Source of the DNA: Bryobacteraceae bacterium
Lineage (GTDB): Bacteria; Acidobacteriota; Terriglobia; Bryobacterales; Bryobacteraceae
Assembly: GCA_019752335.1 (NCBI GenBank)
Contig: JAIEMJ010000006.1
Coordinates: forward strand, 172,616-236,615
Direction of reading: 5' to 3'
Length of the DNA stretch: 64,000 nt
Part shown: positions 25,078 through 35,938 of the stretch, piece after piece
How positions within the stretch are numbered: position 1 is the first letter of the stretch
Layout: each line of letters opens with the position of its first letter
Translations under genes and position numbers: made by a program
Notes under the pieces: generated by a model
What the model was told of the DNA's origin: nothing
What the model saw: the letters and a program-made list of their open reading frames with translations, nothing else
The model's database searches: none

Positions 25078-25639
25078 ATGTCATCAGCCGCCCAACAGGC
25101 CGCCAACCAACACAACAGCCAACGCTCCACCGGTCCTCGCACCCAGGCAGGCAAAGCCAAAGTAAGTCAGAACGCCAACCGGCACAACCTCACCGGCCGC
25201 CTCTTGATTCGCGACGAAGAAAAAGAGGCCTTCCGCGAATTCGAGCATAAGCCACCGCGCCCAAATCGAACCCTCCGGCCCCCTCGAACTCACTCTCTTC
25301 GAACAATTCATCGCCGCCGGCTGGAACCTCCAGCGCATCGAAACCCTGCAATCCGAGTCGTTCGCCAATGCCGACTTCCCCCAACTCGACCGCCTCACCC
25401 GCTATCGCAGCCAGCACGAGCGCACCTTCTACCGCGCCCTCAAAGAGCTGAAAGCCCTCCAAACGGCCCGCGAAATCCAGGAGCGCCTCGCCAACCCCAA
25501 CAAACCAAACCTCCTGCCCCTCGCTGACCTCGCCCGGGTCAAGCGAATTGGCTTTGTTTTGTCACCCGCCGAAAAAGCCACCAGCGAAGTCTCCCAACTC
25601 CTCAAGGACTACCTCTTCGCTCCCCCGCCCGGCATGTAG
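25078..25639 (+). pseudogene. Frameshifted hypothetical protein (acidobacterial STGPRT/GKAKVSQNA family)
   Basis: The frame from the ATG at 25078 starts AANQHNSQRSTGPRTQAGKA and VSQNANRHNLTGRLLI, a conserved N-terminus of a multicopy acidobacterial hypothetical family. At about 25245 the frame shifts by +1, and the continuation reads HRAQIEPSGPLELTLFEQF, AAGWNLQRIETLQ, HERTFYRALKELKALQ, ending with TAG at 25639. Together the two halves give a protein of about 187 residues of the expected plan. One base change is needed to restore it, so a sequencing error is possible. Function unknown; other members are found scattered in Solibacter-like genomes. Confidence 0.7.
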
Positions 25640-25678
25640 GCCGCCTCAGGAGTTACCATCTCTTGAGGGGTTGACACC

Positions 25679-28600
25679 ATGCGCTCGATCGTCTTGCTTC
25701 TTGCTACTTTGCTTCCCGCCGCCGCACAAACCGTCAGCGGCCAACTTGAAGGCCATGTCACGGATTCCTCCGGCGCCCCCATCGCCGGCGCCAAGGTCTC
25801 GGCGCGTAACCCCGAGTCCGGCGTCGTGCGCGAGTCCACCACCAATGAGACCGGTTACTACTTACTCGCCTTTCTTTCCCTCGGCCAATGGGAAGTTACC
25901 GCCGACGCCAACGGCTTTGGACCCGTCCAACGCGGCGCGCAAATTGAGCTCTCCACCACCCGCGTCGCCGACTTCAAACTGGTGCCCGCCACGGTCTCTA
26001 CGCAACTCACCGTCGAATCCGACGCCTCGCTCATTGAAATGACCCGCGGAGAGCAGAAGTCCTCGCTGGACGAAAAAACGATTGAAGACCGTCCCCTGTC
26101 CTCGCGCAATTTCCTCTCCCTCGTTGAGATGATGCCCGGTTTCCAGTCCTCCGGCTCTTACTCGGGAGTGAATAACCCGACGCTTTCGTCCGGCTCCTAC
26201 GTCTCCTTCAACGGCACCGGTTCTCGCTCCGCGTCGTTTCAGATCGATGGCGTCAACAACGACGACTCCTCGGAGGGCATGTCGCGCCAAAACGTGAATA
26301 TCTCCGCCATCAAGGAATTCGTCGTGCTCACCAACGCCTTCTCCGCCGAATTCGGGCGCGGCGGCACGGCCGTTCTGATTCAAACCAAGAGCGGCACTAA
26401 CCGCATCCATGGCGACGCCTATGAGTTCTTCCAGAATCAAGTACTGAATTCCAATGGCTTCTTCGCCAATGCCTCCGGCGCGCGCCCTGATGGATCGCCG
26501 GTGGTGCCCCGGGCTCCCTATCGCCGCAATCAATTCGGCTACACTGTCGGCGCGCCGATCCTCAAGAACAAGCTCTTCCTGTTTCACTCCTTCGAACGCA
26601 CGGAACAGCGCGTGCAATCGAATACCACCCGCTGGTTATTTCCCGCCGGTACGCGCATTCAAGTCGGTGACTGCCGCCTCTGCCTGAACCCCGAAGAACA
26701 CCCGAATCTCGCTGCCGACAAGGCCTTCCTCGAAGGCATTCTGGCGCGCTTTCCCAAAGAAGCCAATAACCCGAATTTCTGCCCCACTTGTTTGACGCAG
26801 CAAGTCGCCAGCAATTTTCCTGATCAGGACTACGCCGGTAAGTTAGACTACGCCGCCTCGCCCCGGCACTTCTACGCGGCGCGCTATCAATATAGCCGTC
26901 AACGCCGCCAGCCCGGCCAATTGATTGAAGGCGAAGCCGCCGTGCAGAATAACCGGCAGCAGAATGTCGGCTTCACGGCGACCCAGATCTTCTCGGCGTC
27001 GACGTCGGGCGAGTTTCGCTTCGGCCTCGGCTTGCGCACCACCTTAGTCGATATTTCAAGCGGCAACAACACGCCGATTGTGCGCATCACGAATCCCTCT
27101 GCATTTACGACTACCACGCTCGGCTCCGCCGGCGCTTTCCCCATCAACCGCTACCAGACTGACTTCCAGTTCAACTACAACCTCTCGCACATCCGCGGCA
27201 AACATTCGCTCCGCACCGGCGTCGACTATCGCCGCTCCAAGCTGGACGACTTAGCCGACAATAATTCCCGAGGACTTTATAACTTCACTGTCACCGGCAT
27301 CCGCGGCACTCCGTCCTTCTACGACGGCTGGGAGAATTTCCTGCGGGGCTACATCCCCAGCTATCAAAAAGGCTATGGCAATTTCTTCACGCAGAATCGG
27401 ATGGCGGAAACCAACCTGTATTTCCAGGACGATTGGAAGCTCCGTCCGAATTTGACCATCAACCTCGGCTACCGCTACGAATACGTTCAGCGCCCCAACG
27501 AAATCAATAACCGCGTCAATTACGCCTACAACGACTTCAAAAACGGCCACGAACCCCGCTTCGGTTTCGCCTGGACTCCAGGCTTCGACAAAGGCCGCAT
27601 GTCCATCCGCGGCGGCTTCGGCATTTTCCACACGCGCATTTTCCAAAGTATCTTCTCGCAGTCCGGTGCCAGCCTGCGTTCCTTACCACCCTATGGAATT
27701 CTGCGTAGCTTTGATCCCACCTTCAACGTAGCTGACCCCTCGCTGGGCTATACCTACAGCCAGCAGAACTTCAATCCCACCGGCCTCTCCGTCGCCCGCA
27801 TCGCACCCAATCTCGGTATGCCGAATATCCAGCAATTTAACTTCACGATTGACCGCGTGGTGGCTAAAGACATCGTCATCTCCGCCGGTTACAATCGCAC
27901 GCGCGGCATCGGCCTGATTCAGAATGCGAGCCTGAACCGCGCGCGCTTTCCCTTCCTCGGCTCCGACGGCATCTTCTACGACAAGATTGACCCGGACCTC
28001 GGCAACGCCCGCCCCGCCCCCGGCTACATTTCGCTGGCGCAGCCCTGGACTAACCGCCGCCGGCCCGATCCGCAGTATGCCGGTATCACTTACATCCACA
28101 ACGGCAGTTGGAGTTACTACAATGCCCTCCGCGTCACCGCCCGCCAACGCCTGAAGAAAGGCTTCCACTGGATGGTGAATTACGCTTGGAGCAAGAGCAT
28201 CGACACCGGCAGTGACTATACGGCTGGCGTCACCATTACTGAGTTCGACAGCGCCAAAAGCCAACGCGGACTTAGCGATTTCCATCAAGCCCACCGCGTT
28301 AATTTCAACTATGGCTACACGCCGCCGTGGTTCAAGAAAAATTGGCTCCTCGGCGGCTGGACCCTCAGCGGTAATCACACCTACGCCACCGGCAATCCCT
28401 TTACCGTCACCGCTGGCTACGACGTCAACGCCGACGGCGTCGCCAATGACCGGCCCATTCTGCTGGACCAGAAACTCTACGGCCGCAGTGTCGACAACGG
28501 CCGCGTAAATCCGCAAACCGGCCAGCCCTATAGCTTGGAGCAACTGCCGCTGAGCGGCTTCTTCCCCACCATCAATACGCCCGTCGGCCAGCGCGTCTTC

Positions 28601-28903
28601 GATCCCGGCGGCAGCGGCAAGGATTCCCTTGGCCGCAATACTTTCTTCGGCCAAGGTATGGCCAACTGGGACGCCGGGCTCTACAAGAGTTTCCGCGGCA
28701 TTCGAGAGGGCCACCGCGTGCAGTTCCGCTCCGAATTTTACAACTTACTCAACACGCCCCGTTTCGCCTTACCGACGCGTAGCGCGCAAAGCCTCGCCTT
28801 TGGCCGCATCACCAGTACTTACAACCCGTTTAACTTCGTCGGGGCCAGCCGTCTGGACGATACCGCGCGCATGGTTCAGCTTTCGCTGCGTTACGTGTTT
28901 TAA
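25679..28903 (+). CDS. TonB-dependent outer-membrane receptor, Oar-like (receptor 2)
   Basis: A 1074-residue receptor: signal peptide (MRSIVLLLATLLPAAAQ), regulatory domain (about 19-105; GQLEGHVTDSSGAPIAGAKV, GYYLLAFLSLGQWEVTADA), plug region with SSRNFLSLVEMMPGFQSSG, GTGSRSASFQIDGVNNDD and NAFSAEFGRGG, then the barrel ending MVQLSLRYVF with a terminal Phe. The plug motif DGVNNDD is the classical Oar signature. Two cysteine pairs (GDCRLCLN, NFCPTC, about residues 331-368) in an extracellular loop are unusual for this family and could form disulfides or bind metal. The SMP-30-like gene starts 6 bases after its stop. Confidence 0.9.
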   Translation: MRSIVLLLATLLPAAAQTVSGQLEGHVTDSSGAPIAGAKVSARNPESGVVRESTTNETGYYLLAFLSLGQWEVTADANGFGPVQRGAQIELSTTRVADFKLVPATVSTQLTVESDASLIEMTRGEQKSSLDEKTIEDRPLSSRNFLSLVEMMPGFQSSGSYSGVNNPTLSSGSYVSFNGTGSRSASFQIDGVNNDDSSEGMSRQNVNISAIKEFVVLTNAFSAEFGRGGTAVLIQTKSGTNRIHGDAYEFFQNQVLNSNGFFANASGARPDGSPVVPRAPYRRNQFGYTVGAPILKNKLFLFHSFERTEQRVQSNTTRWLFPAGTRIQVGDCRLCLNPEEHPNLAADKAFLEGILARFPKEANNPNFCPTCLTQQVASNFPDQDYAGKLDYAASPRHFYAARYQYSRQRRQPGQLIEGEAAVQNNRQQNVGFTATQIFSASTSGEFRFGLGLRTTLVDISSGNNTPIVRITNPSAFTTTTLGSAGAFPINRYQTDFQFNYNLSHIRGKHSLRTGVDYRRSKLDDLADNNSRGLYNFTVTGIRGTPSFYDGWENFLRGYIPSYQKGYGNFFTQNRMAETNLYFQDDWKLRPNLTINLGYRYEYVQRPNEINNRVNYAYNDFKNGHEPRFGFAWTPGFDKGRMSIRGGFGIFHTRIFQSIFSQSGASLRSLPPYGILRSFDPTFNVADPSLGYTYSQQNFNPTGLSVARIAPNLGMPNIQQFNFTIDRVVAKDIVISAGYNRTRGIGLIQNASLNRARFPFLGSDGIFYDKIDPDLGNARPAPGYISLAQPWTNRRRPDPQYAGITYIHNGSWSYYNALRVTARQRLKKGFHWMVNYAWSKSIDTGSDYTAGVTITEFDSAKSQRGLSDFHQAHRVNFNYGYTPPWFKKNWLLGGWTLSGNHTYATGNPFTVTAGYDVNADGVANDRPILLDQKLYGRSVDNGRVNPQTGQPYSLEQLPLSGFFPTINTPVGQRVFDPGGSGKDSLGRNTFFGQGMANWDAGLYKSFRGIREGHRVQFRSEFYNLLNTPRFALPTRSAQSLAFGRITSTYNPFNFVGASRLDDTARMVQLSLRYVF

Positions 28904-28909
28904 TACAGG

Positions 28910-29818
28910 GTGTATCTCTTCTTAGCCTTGCTTGCCGCCGACCCGCTTTGGGTCGCGAAACCCTTCACTGCCGCCCATAGTTTTACCAAAGAGATCGAAG
29001 GCCCCGCCGTCGATCGCGCGGGCAACGTCTACGCGGTCAGCTTCGCCCGCACGCCCACCATCGGCCGCATCAATCCCGAAGGCGACGGCCAGGTGTGGCT
29101 CACGCTGCCCAAAGGGTCGCTCGGCAACGGCATCCGCTTCGACCGCGCTGGCGCCATGTACATCGCCGACTACACCGCCCACAACATCCTGCGCGTCCGC
29201 CCGAAGAGCAAGCGCGTCGAAGTATTCGCGCACGAAGCTGGCATGAGTCAGCCGAACGACCTGGCCATCGCCCCGGACGACACGCTCTACGCGAGTGACC
29301 CGGACTGGAAGAACAACACCGGCCAGATTTGGCACATTGACCGCAAAGGCAAGGTCCGCAAAGTGGCCAGCGACCTCGGCACCACCAACGGCATCGAGGT
29401 GAGCCCCAATGGCAAGCTGCTCTATGTGAACGAAAGCGTGCAACGTAAGGTATGGGCCTTCGACATCGCCGCTGACCATACGCTCTCCAACAAGCGGCTG
29501 TTGATCGAGTTCCCGGACCACGGCTTCGACGGCATGCGCGCCGACGCCAAGGGCAACCTCTACATCACGCGCTACGGCAAAGGCGTGGTGGCGGTCGTCT
29601 CTCCGGCCGGCGAAGTGCTGCGCGAAGTGGACGTGCTGGGGCCCCGCCCGAGCAACTTGTGCTTCGGCGGCCCGGACGGGAAAACGGTTTACGTCACCGA
29701 GGTGGAGAACGAGCGCCTGGTAAGCTTCCGCGCCGATACGCCCGGCCTTGAGTTCACGCGCTGGCCTAGCAAATCAAAGGGTCCGGCGGCGAAGGGCAAG
29801 CGCAAGAAGCGCCGTTAA
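28910..29818 (+). CDS. SMP-30/gluconolactonase-like secreted beta-propeller
   Basis: A 302-residue six-bladed propeller of the SMP-30/gluconolactonase/LRE family: EGPAVDRAGNVYAVSF (Glu metal ligand), QPNDLAIAPDDTLYASDPD (Asn/Asp), TNGIEVSPNGKLLYVNES (Asn), HGFDGMRADAKGNLYITRYG (Asp), the usual calcium-site residues. Members hydrolyse lactones. A very short leader (MYLFLALLAAD) and a basic C-terminal tail (KGKRKKRR) are seen. The start is GTG at 28910, only 6 bases after the receptor stop with little room for a ribosome site, so translation may depend on coupling. Confidence 0.8.
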   Translation: MYLFLALLAADPLWVAKPFTAAHSFTKEIEGPAVDRAGNVYAVSFARTPTIGRINPEGDGQVWLTLPKGSLGNGIRFDRAGAMYIADYTAHNILRVRPKSKRVEVFAHEAGMSQPNDLAIAPDDTLYASDPDWKNNTGQIWHIDRKGKVRKVASDLGTTNGIEVSPNGKLLYVNESVQRKVWAFDIAADHTLSNKRLLIEFPDHGFDGMRADAKGNLYITRYGKGVVAVVSPAGEVLREVDVLGPRPSNLCFGGPDGKTVYVTEVENERLVSFRADTPGLEFTRWPSKSKGPAAKGKRKKRR

Positions 29819-29824
29819 AGGCTC

Positions 29825-31237
29825 TTACTTGCGGTAGTCTAGCGGCGGCTTGTTGTCCGCCGGCACACGCGAGCGGTACTCGAAGCCGGCCCGGCGCTTG
29901 TCGAAGCTGGCCTTAGCCGCCGCCACCTCGGCTGGGTTTGTGAAGAGGTCCACCGCCGTCAGCACCAAGCTCTTCGCCGCCACCACCATGCCCTTGCGGC
30001 CGATGCTCATCCCGGAGCAAGCCGCCGACTGCCAGCTATGCGCGGGCACCCCCGGCACGTAGGTGGCCGCGAGGATCTGCACCATCGGGAACGCCCAACT
30101 CACATCCCCCGCGTCGGTGGAGAACGTGCCAAAGCCCTCGCGCGGCGCGGTGATGCTCTCCTGGCTGCCCATCGGCTTCGTGGCTTCCGGCAAGCTCTTG
30201 CGCAGCGCCTCGCCGAAGCGCTGTTCTTCGGCCGTATACGTCACCCCGCCCACGATGCGCATGTTCTTGTCGACCAGCGCGGCCAACGCGTCGTTCGGCA
30301 ACGTATTGTAGGAGCTGGAGACGAACTCCACCTCCACGCGAGTCTCGCTGGCCAGCGCCCCGCCCTGGGCACACTTCAGAATGCGCTCCCAAATCTTGTC
30401 GAGCACCGGCATGCTGGGGTTGCGGGCGTAGAGGTACAGTTCGGCGTAGTCCGGAATGATGTTCGGGGCGGAGCCGCCCTTGGTGATCACATAGTGAATC
30501 CGCGTCGCATCCGGCACGTGCTCGCGCAGATACTCGATCGCGTTCGCGGTGAGCATCAGTCCGTCGAGGGCGGAGCGTCCCACGTCGTTGGCCGTGCCCG
30601 CGTGGGAGGCTTTGCCGAAGAACTTGAACTTGGCGGACATGATCGCCAGGCTGCTCGAAAGGTCGGCGCCATTGGTGTCGCTGGGGTGCCAGCTCAGCAC
30701 CGTGTCGACGTCTTTGAAGACGCCCGCCCGCAGCATGTACACCTTGCCGCTGCCGCCCTCCTCGGCCGGCGTACCGTAGAAGCGCAGCGTGCCGCCGATC
30801 TTCTTTTCGGCCATCCACTCCTTCAAGGTCACCGCCGCAAACAAGGACGCCGCGCCCAGTAGATTATGGCCGCAGCCATGCCCCGGCGCGCCCGCCACCA
30901 ATGGCTTCCGTTCCGGCGACGTATCCTGCGAGAGTCCCGGCAAGGCGTCATACTCGCCCATGATGCCGATCACCGGCTTGCCTTGCCCGTAGGTCGCGGT
31001 GAAGGCCGTGGGAATGCCCCCGATGTTCTCGGCGATCGTGAAGCCCGCCGCGCGGAGCTCAGCCTTCAGCAACGCGGCGCTCTTCTGCTCCTGGTAGCCG
31101 AGTTCGGCGAACTCCCAGATCTGGCGCGAAATGTCGCCGTAATGCGCGGCGCGGCTGTTCATCTTCTGGAGCAGAGCCGGCTTGTCGTCGGCTCCCAGCA
31201 GTCCGATGGCGAGCAAAGCGAAGGTGAGGGTACGCAT
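29825..31237 (-). CDS. Secreted AbgB/M20D-type amidohydrolase
   Basis: A 470-residue protein with a signal peptide (MRTLTFALLAIGLLGA) and the M20D metal-site order GEYDALPGLSQ, PGHGCGHNLLGAA (Cys/His ligands), GTPAEEGGSGKVYM (Glu-Glu) and SHAGTANDVGRSALDG (dimerisation domain), close to AbgB, the p-aminobenzoyl-glutamate hydrolase subunit. It likely removes acyl or aryl groups from amino acids in the periplasm. No AbgA-like gene is adjacent. It is divergent from the PSD1 gene with a 74-base shared upstream region, and convergent with the SMP-30-like gene with a 6-base gap. Confidence 0.85.
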   Translation of the reverse strand: MRTLTFALLAIGLLGADDKPALLQKMNSRAAHYGDISRQIWEFAELGYQEQKSAALLKAELRAAGFTIAENIGGIPTAFTATYGQGKPVIGIMGEYDALPGLSQDTSPERKPLVAGAPGHGCGHNLLGAASLFAAVTLKEWMAEKKIGGTLRFYGTPAEEGGSGKVYMLRAGVFKDVDTVLSWHPSDTNGADLSSSLAIMSAKFKFFGKASHAGTANDVGRSALDGLMLTANAIEYLREHVPDATRIHYVITKGGSAPNIIPDYAELYLYARNPSMPVLDKIWERILKCAQGGALASETRVEVEFVSSSYNTLPNDALAALVDKNMRIVGGVTYTAEEQRFGEALRKSLPEATKPMGSQESITAPREGFGTFSTDAGDVSWAFPMVQILAATYVPGVPAHSWQSAACSGMSIGRKGMVVAAKSLVLTAVDLFTNPAEVAAAKASFDKRRAGFEYRSRVPADNKPPLDYRK

Positions 31238-31311
31238 AGCGTGTAGCGTAGCGCAAGCGATTCAGTACTCCAAGGCCTCGTCGAATATCTTAAGTTCTGA
31301 TAACATTCTCC

Positions 31312-34300
31312 ATGATGCCCTCCTTGCGCCGACTCTCGCTCCTGCTCGCCGCCCTTCCCCTGGCGGCCCAGGACGACGGCAGCCAGTTCTTCGAGAAGAA
31401 CGTCCGGCCCCTGCTCGTTCAGCAGTGCCTCGGCTGCCACTCCGCCACCAGCCAGCCCATCATGGGCGGCCTGCGCCTCGACGACCGCGCGCTCGCCCTC
31501 AAGGGCGGCACCCGCGGCCCGGCGCTTGTCCCCGGTGACCCGGCCAATAGCCTGCTGCTCAAAGTGGTCCGCCACACCGCGGGCGCACTCAAGATGCCGC
31601 CTGGGCCGAAGATGAAGGACCCCGATGTTGCTGTGTTGACGCAGTGGGTGCAGATGGGCGCACCCTGGGGCGCGACGCAAGTGAGCCAGTCGCCGCAGAA
31701 GAAATTCTGGGCTTTCGTGCCGCCCACCGCGCCGGGCGTCCCTGAGGTGAAGGAGAAAGCCTGGGCCAAGTCGCCTATCGACGCCTTCATTCTCGCGGGT
31801 CTGGAAGCCAAAGGCCTGAAGCCCGTGAAGCCCGCCGATAAGCGCACGCTGATTCGCCGCGCCACTTACGACCTTACCGGCTTACCGCCGAGCCCCGCCG
31901 AGATTCAAGCCTACTTACAGGACACGTCTCCCGAAGCCTATGCCAAAGTGATTGACCGCTTACTCGCCTCGCCGCGCTACGGCGAACGCTGGGGACGCCA
32001 CTGGCTCGACGTCGCCCGCTACGCCGATTCGAACGGCCTCGACGAGAACTTAGTCTATAAGAACGCCTTCCGCTATCGCGATTACGTCATCGCGGCTTTC
32101 AATAAAGACAAACCCTACAACCAATTTCTGACCGAGCAACTCGCCGGCGACTTACTGCCCGCTTCCGATGATCTCAACACCATGTACGAGCGCTGGACCG
32201 CCACCGGCTTCCTGACGCTGGGCGCTAAGATGCTCGCCGAAGACGACCCCAAGAAGATGGAGATGGATATCGTCGACGAGCAACTCGACACGACGATGCG
32301 CGCCTTCAACGGACTCACCGTCGGCTGCGCCCGCTGCCACGACCATAAGTTCGATCCTATCCCCACCGCTGATTACTATTCCCTGGCGGGCATCTTCAAA
32401 AGCTCGAAGACCATGGAGAATTTCAAGGTCGTCGCCAAGTGGCACGAGTACGTCTTGGCTCCCAAGGAAGACCGCGACCGCCTTGCCGCGCATGAAGCCG
32501 CCATTGAGGCGAAGCGCAAGGAGATCGGCAAGCTGGTAAAGGCCGAGAATGACCGCCTGGCCCAAGCTGCCGCGCAGCGCGTCGGCCGATACTTACAAGC
32601 CGCCGCCGAAGTTCTGCGCGACGAGCAGGTGCAAGTAGCGCCCGTCGAAACCGGCGGTATCTCCCGCGATGCCGGCTCGTATGATCGCGGTAATGTTTCC
32701 CGTCAGTTAGTGAAGAAAGAGAGCAATACGGAGAAAGGCGCCAAGGGTCCGCACTTCGCCGAGTACAAGATCAACGTGCCCACGGCGGGCCAGTATCAGA
32801 TCGATATTCTCGACGAAGAAAAAGGCGCCGGCACGGCCGACCTCTGGATCAACGGCGTCTGGGTGAAGCGTGGCCGCGAACCGGTACAGAATCGCGAGGC
32901 CTCGCCCGAGGCGCCCGGCTGGACTTACCTGGCCATCGTCCCCTTCGTGGCGGGCGAGAACTTAGTCCGCTTGGAACATGGCTCGCGCTTTCCCTATTTT
33001 TCGAAGTTACTCATCTCGTCGAACACCCTAAAGACGATACCGCTTACGGGGGTTCAGATTTCCACGAAGTACGGCGTGAATCCGAGCTTACTGGATCAGG
33101 TAGTGGACTATCTCACGCGCAGCAATGGGGCCGTCGCTTCGGTGCTCTACGCCTGGGAGATTCTTTCCACCGGCGGCAACCGCGCCGATTGGGCCTCGCC
33201 CGTCGCCAAGTTATTCGACGGAGTCACCGGCGCTGAGGCGATCGCCGCCAAATACGAAGCGCTCTTTCAAGAAGCCGCCTTGGCTAAGGACACCAAGGAC
33301 CCTGCGATGAAGGCGCTGCATGATTTCCTCACGGAGAAATTCGGCCCCTTCCGCGCTCCGGAAAATGCCCGTCGATATTATCCCGACGCGCTGCGCGCGC
33401 AGCTAACTACGCTGGAAGCCGAAGCCAAGAAACTGGAAGAAGCAACGCCGAACTTCCCCAAGGCCATGGGCGTCACCGACGGCGTCATCGCCGATACGCA
33501 GATTCATCAGCGCGGCAGCCATTGGACGCTGGGCGCGCAGGTTCCGCGCCGCTTCCTGCGCGTCATCTCCGGCGACCAACAAACTCCCATCGGTCCGCAG
33601 GAAAGCGGCCGCCTGCAACTGGCCCAATGGATGACCAGCCCTACCCACCCGCTCACCGCGCGCGTGATGGTGAACCGCCTGTGGCGCTGGCACTTCGGCA
33701 AGGGCATCGTCCCCAGTGTCGATAACTTTGGCCGCCTGGGTGAGAAGCCCACGAATCAGCCGCTGCTCGATTGGTTGGCCGTGGAGTTCGTTCGCCAGGG
33801 CTGGTCAATGAAGGCGATGCATCGCCAGATCATGCTGTCGAACGTCTATCAATTGAGCGCCGACCTGGATCCGCGCAGCGCGGAGGCCGACCCCGAGAAT
33901 ACGCTGCTTTGGCGTGCCAATCGCCGGCGTTTGGAAGCCGAAGCGATCCGCGACGGCATCATGAGCGTCTCCGGCGGCTTGCGGCTCGACGGCGGCGGCA
34001 GCATCCTCACTTACAAGGACCGCCAGTATGTCGCCAACACCTCCAAGGGTAGCGCCGTGGACTATGACCGCCCCGTGCGCGCGACTTACATTCCCGTCTT
34101 GCGCAGCTCCATGTATGAGGTCTTCCAAGCCTTTGACCTGCCCGACCCCACCACCTCCAACGGCGACCGCGACTCCACCGTGGTCGCGCCGCAGGCGCTC
34201 TTCATGATGAATAGCTCCGTGATGTTGCAACACAGCAAGCGCATGGCCGAAGGCCTGCTGGCCCAAACGTCGCTCGACGATCCAGCGCGGATTCGCGACG

Positions 34301-34464
34301 CCTATGAGCGCGCCCTGGGCCGTCCGCCGACGTCGCAAGAGATTGACCACGGGCTCACCTTCATCGCCCGTATGGAGAAAGAATGGCAAGGCAATCGAGT
34401 AAGTGCCTGGCAGAGTTATTGTAAGTCGCTGCTTGCGTCAAACGAATTTATCTACCTGAACTAA
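31312..34464 (+). CDS. PSD1 and planctomycete-cytochrome-C-domain protein (DUF1549/DUF1553)
   Basis: A 1050-residue exported protein. After a leader (LSLLLAALPLAAQ) comes a cytochrome-c-like domain with CLGCH at residues 39-43; then DUF1549/PSCyt2 (about 145-350) with DLTGLPPSPAEIQAYL, RYGERWGRHWLDVARYADSN and a second heme-type motif CARCHDHKFDP; a carbohydrate-binding-like insert at about 480-570 (INVPTAGQYQIDILDE, ADLWINGVW); and DUF1553/PSD1 (about 760-1020) with NRLWRWHFGKGIVP and APQALFMMNSS. The function is unproven; links to polysaccharide use are proposed in planctomycetes. It is translated just before a DUF1501 gene (1-base gap), a standard pairing. Confidence 0.9.
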   Translation: MMPSLRRLSLLLAALPLAAQDDGSQFFEKNVRPLLVQQCLGCHSATSQPIMGGLRLDDRALALKGGTRGPALVPGDPANSLLLKVVRHTAGALKMPPGPKMKDPDVAVLTQWVQMGAPWGATQVSQSPQKKFWAFVPPTAPGVPEVKEKAWAKSPIDAFILAGLEAKGLKPVKPADKRTLIRRATYDLTGLPPSPAEIQAYLQDTSPEAYAKVIDRLLASPRYGERWGRHWLDVARYADSNGLDENLVYKNAFRYRDYVIAAFNKDKPYNQFLTEQLAGDLLPASDDLNTMYERWTATGFLTLGAKMLAEDDPKKMEMDIVDEQLDTTMRAFNGLTVGCARCHDHKFDPIPTADYYSLAGIFKSSKTMENFKVVAKWHEYVLAPKEDRDRLAAHEAAIEAKRKEIGKLVKAENDRLAQAAAQRVGRYLQAAAEVLRDEQVQVAPVETGGISRDAGSYDRGNVSRQLVKKESNTEKGAKGPHFAEYKINVPTAGQYQIDILDEEKGAGTADLWINGVWVKRGREPVQNREASPEAPGWTYLAIVPFVAGENLVRLEHGSRFPYFSKLLISSNTLKTIPLTGVQISTKYGVNPSLLDQVVDYLTRSNGAVASVLYAWEILSTGGNRADWASPVAKLFDGVTGAEAIAAKYEALFQEAALAKDTKDPAMKALHDFLTEKFGPFRAPENARRYYPDALRAQLTTLEAEAKKLEEATPNFPKAMGVTDGVIADTQIHQRGSHWTLGAQVPRRFLRVISGDQQTPIGPQESGRLQLAQWMTSPTHPLTARVMVNRLWRWHFGKGIVPSVDNFGRLGEKPTNQPLLDWLAVEFVRQGWSMKAMHRQIMLSNVYQLSADLDPRSAEADPENTLLWRANRRRLEAEAIRDGIMSVSGGLRLDGGGSILTYKDRQYVANTSKGSAVDYDRPVRATYIPVLRSSMYEVFQAFDLPDPTTSNGDRDSTVVAPQALFMMNSSVMLQHSKRMAEGLLAQTSLDDPARIRDAYERALGRPPTSQEIDHGLTFIARMEKEWQGNRVSAWQSYCKSLLASNEFIYLN

Positions 34465-34465
34465 T

Positions 34466-35869
<1,404 letters not shown>

Positions 35870-35910
35870 AAAGATTTTACTTGAGGTTTCTAGTAGTACT
35901 GGGACACAAT

Positions 35911-35927
35911 AAGGAAAATCTTTCCTT
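35911..35927 (+). promoter_or_regulatory. Perfect stem-loop just before the ribosome site of the 35939 gene
   Basis: AAGGAAA (35911-35917), a three-base loop and TTTCCTT (35921-35927) form a perfect 7-base-pair hairpin, directly followed by GGAGG and the ATG at 35939. It could modulate ribosome access. It could also be chance. Confidence 0.35.
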
Positions 35928-35938
35928 GGAGGAAATTC

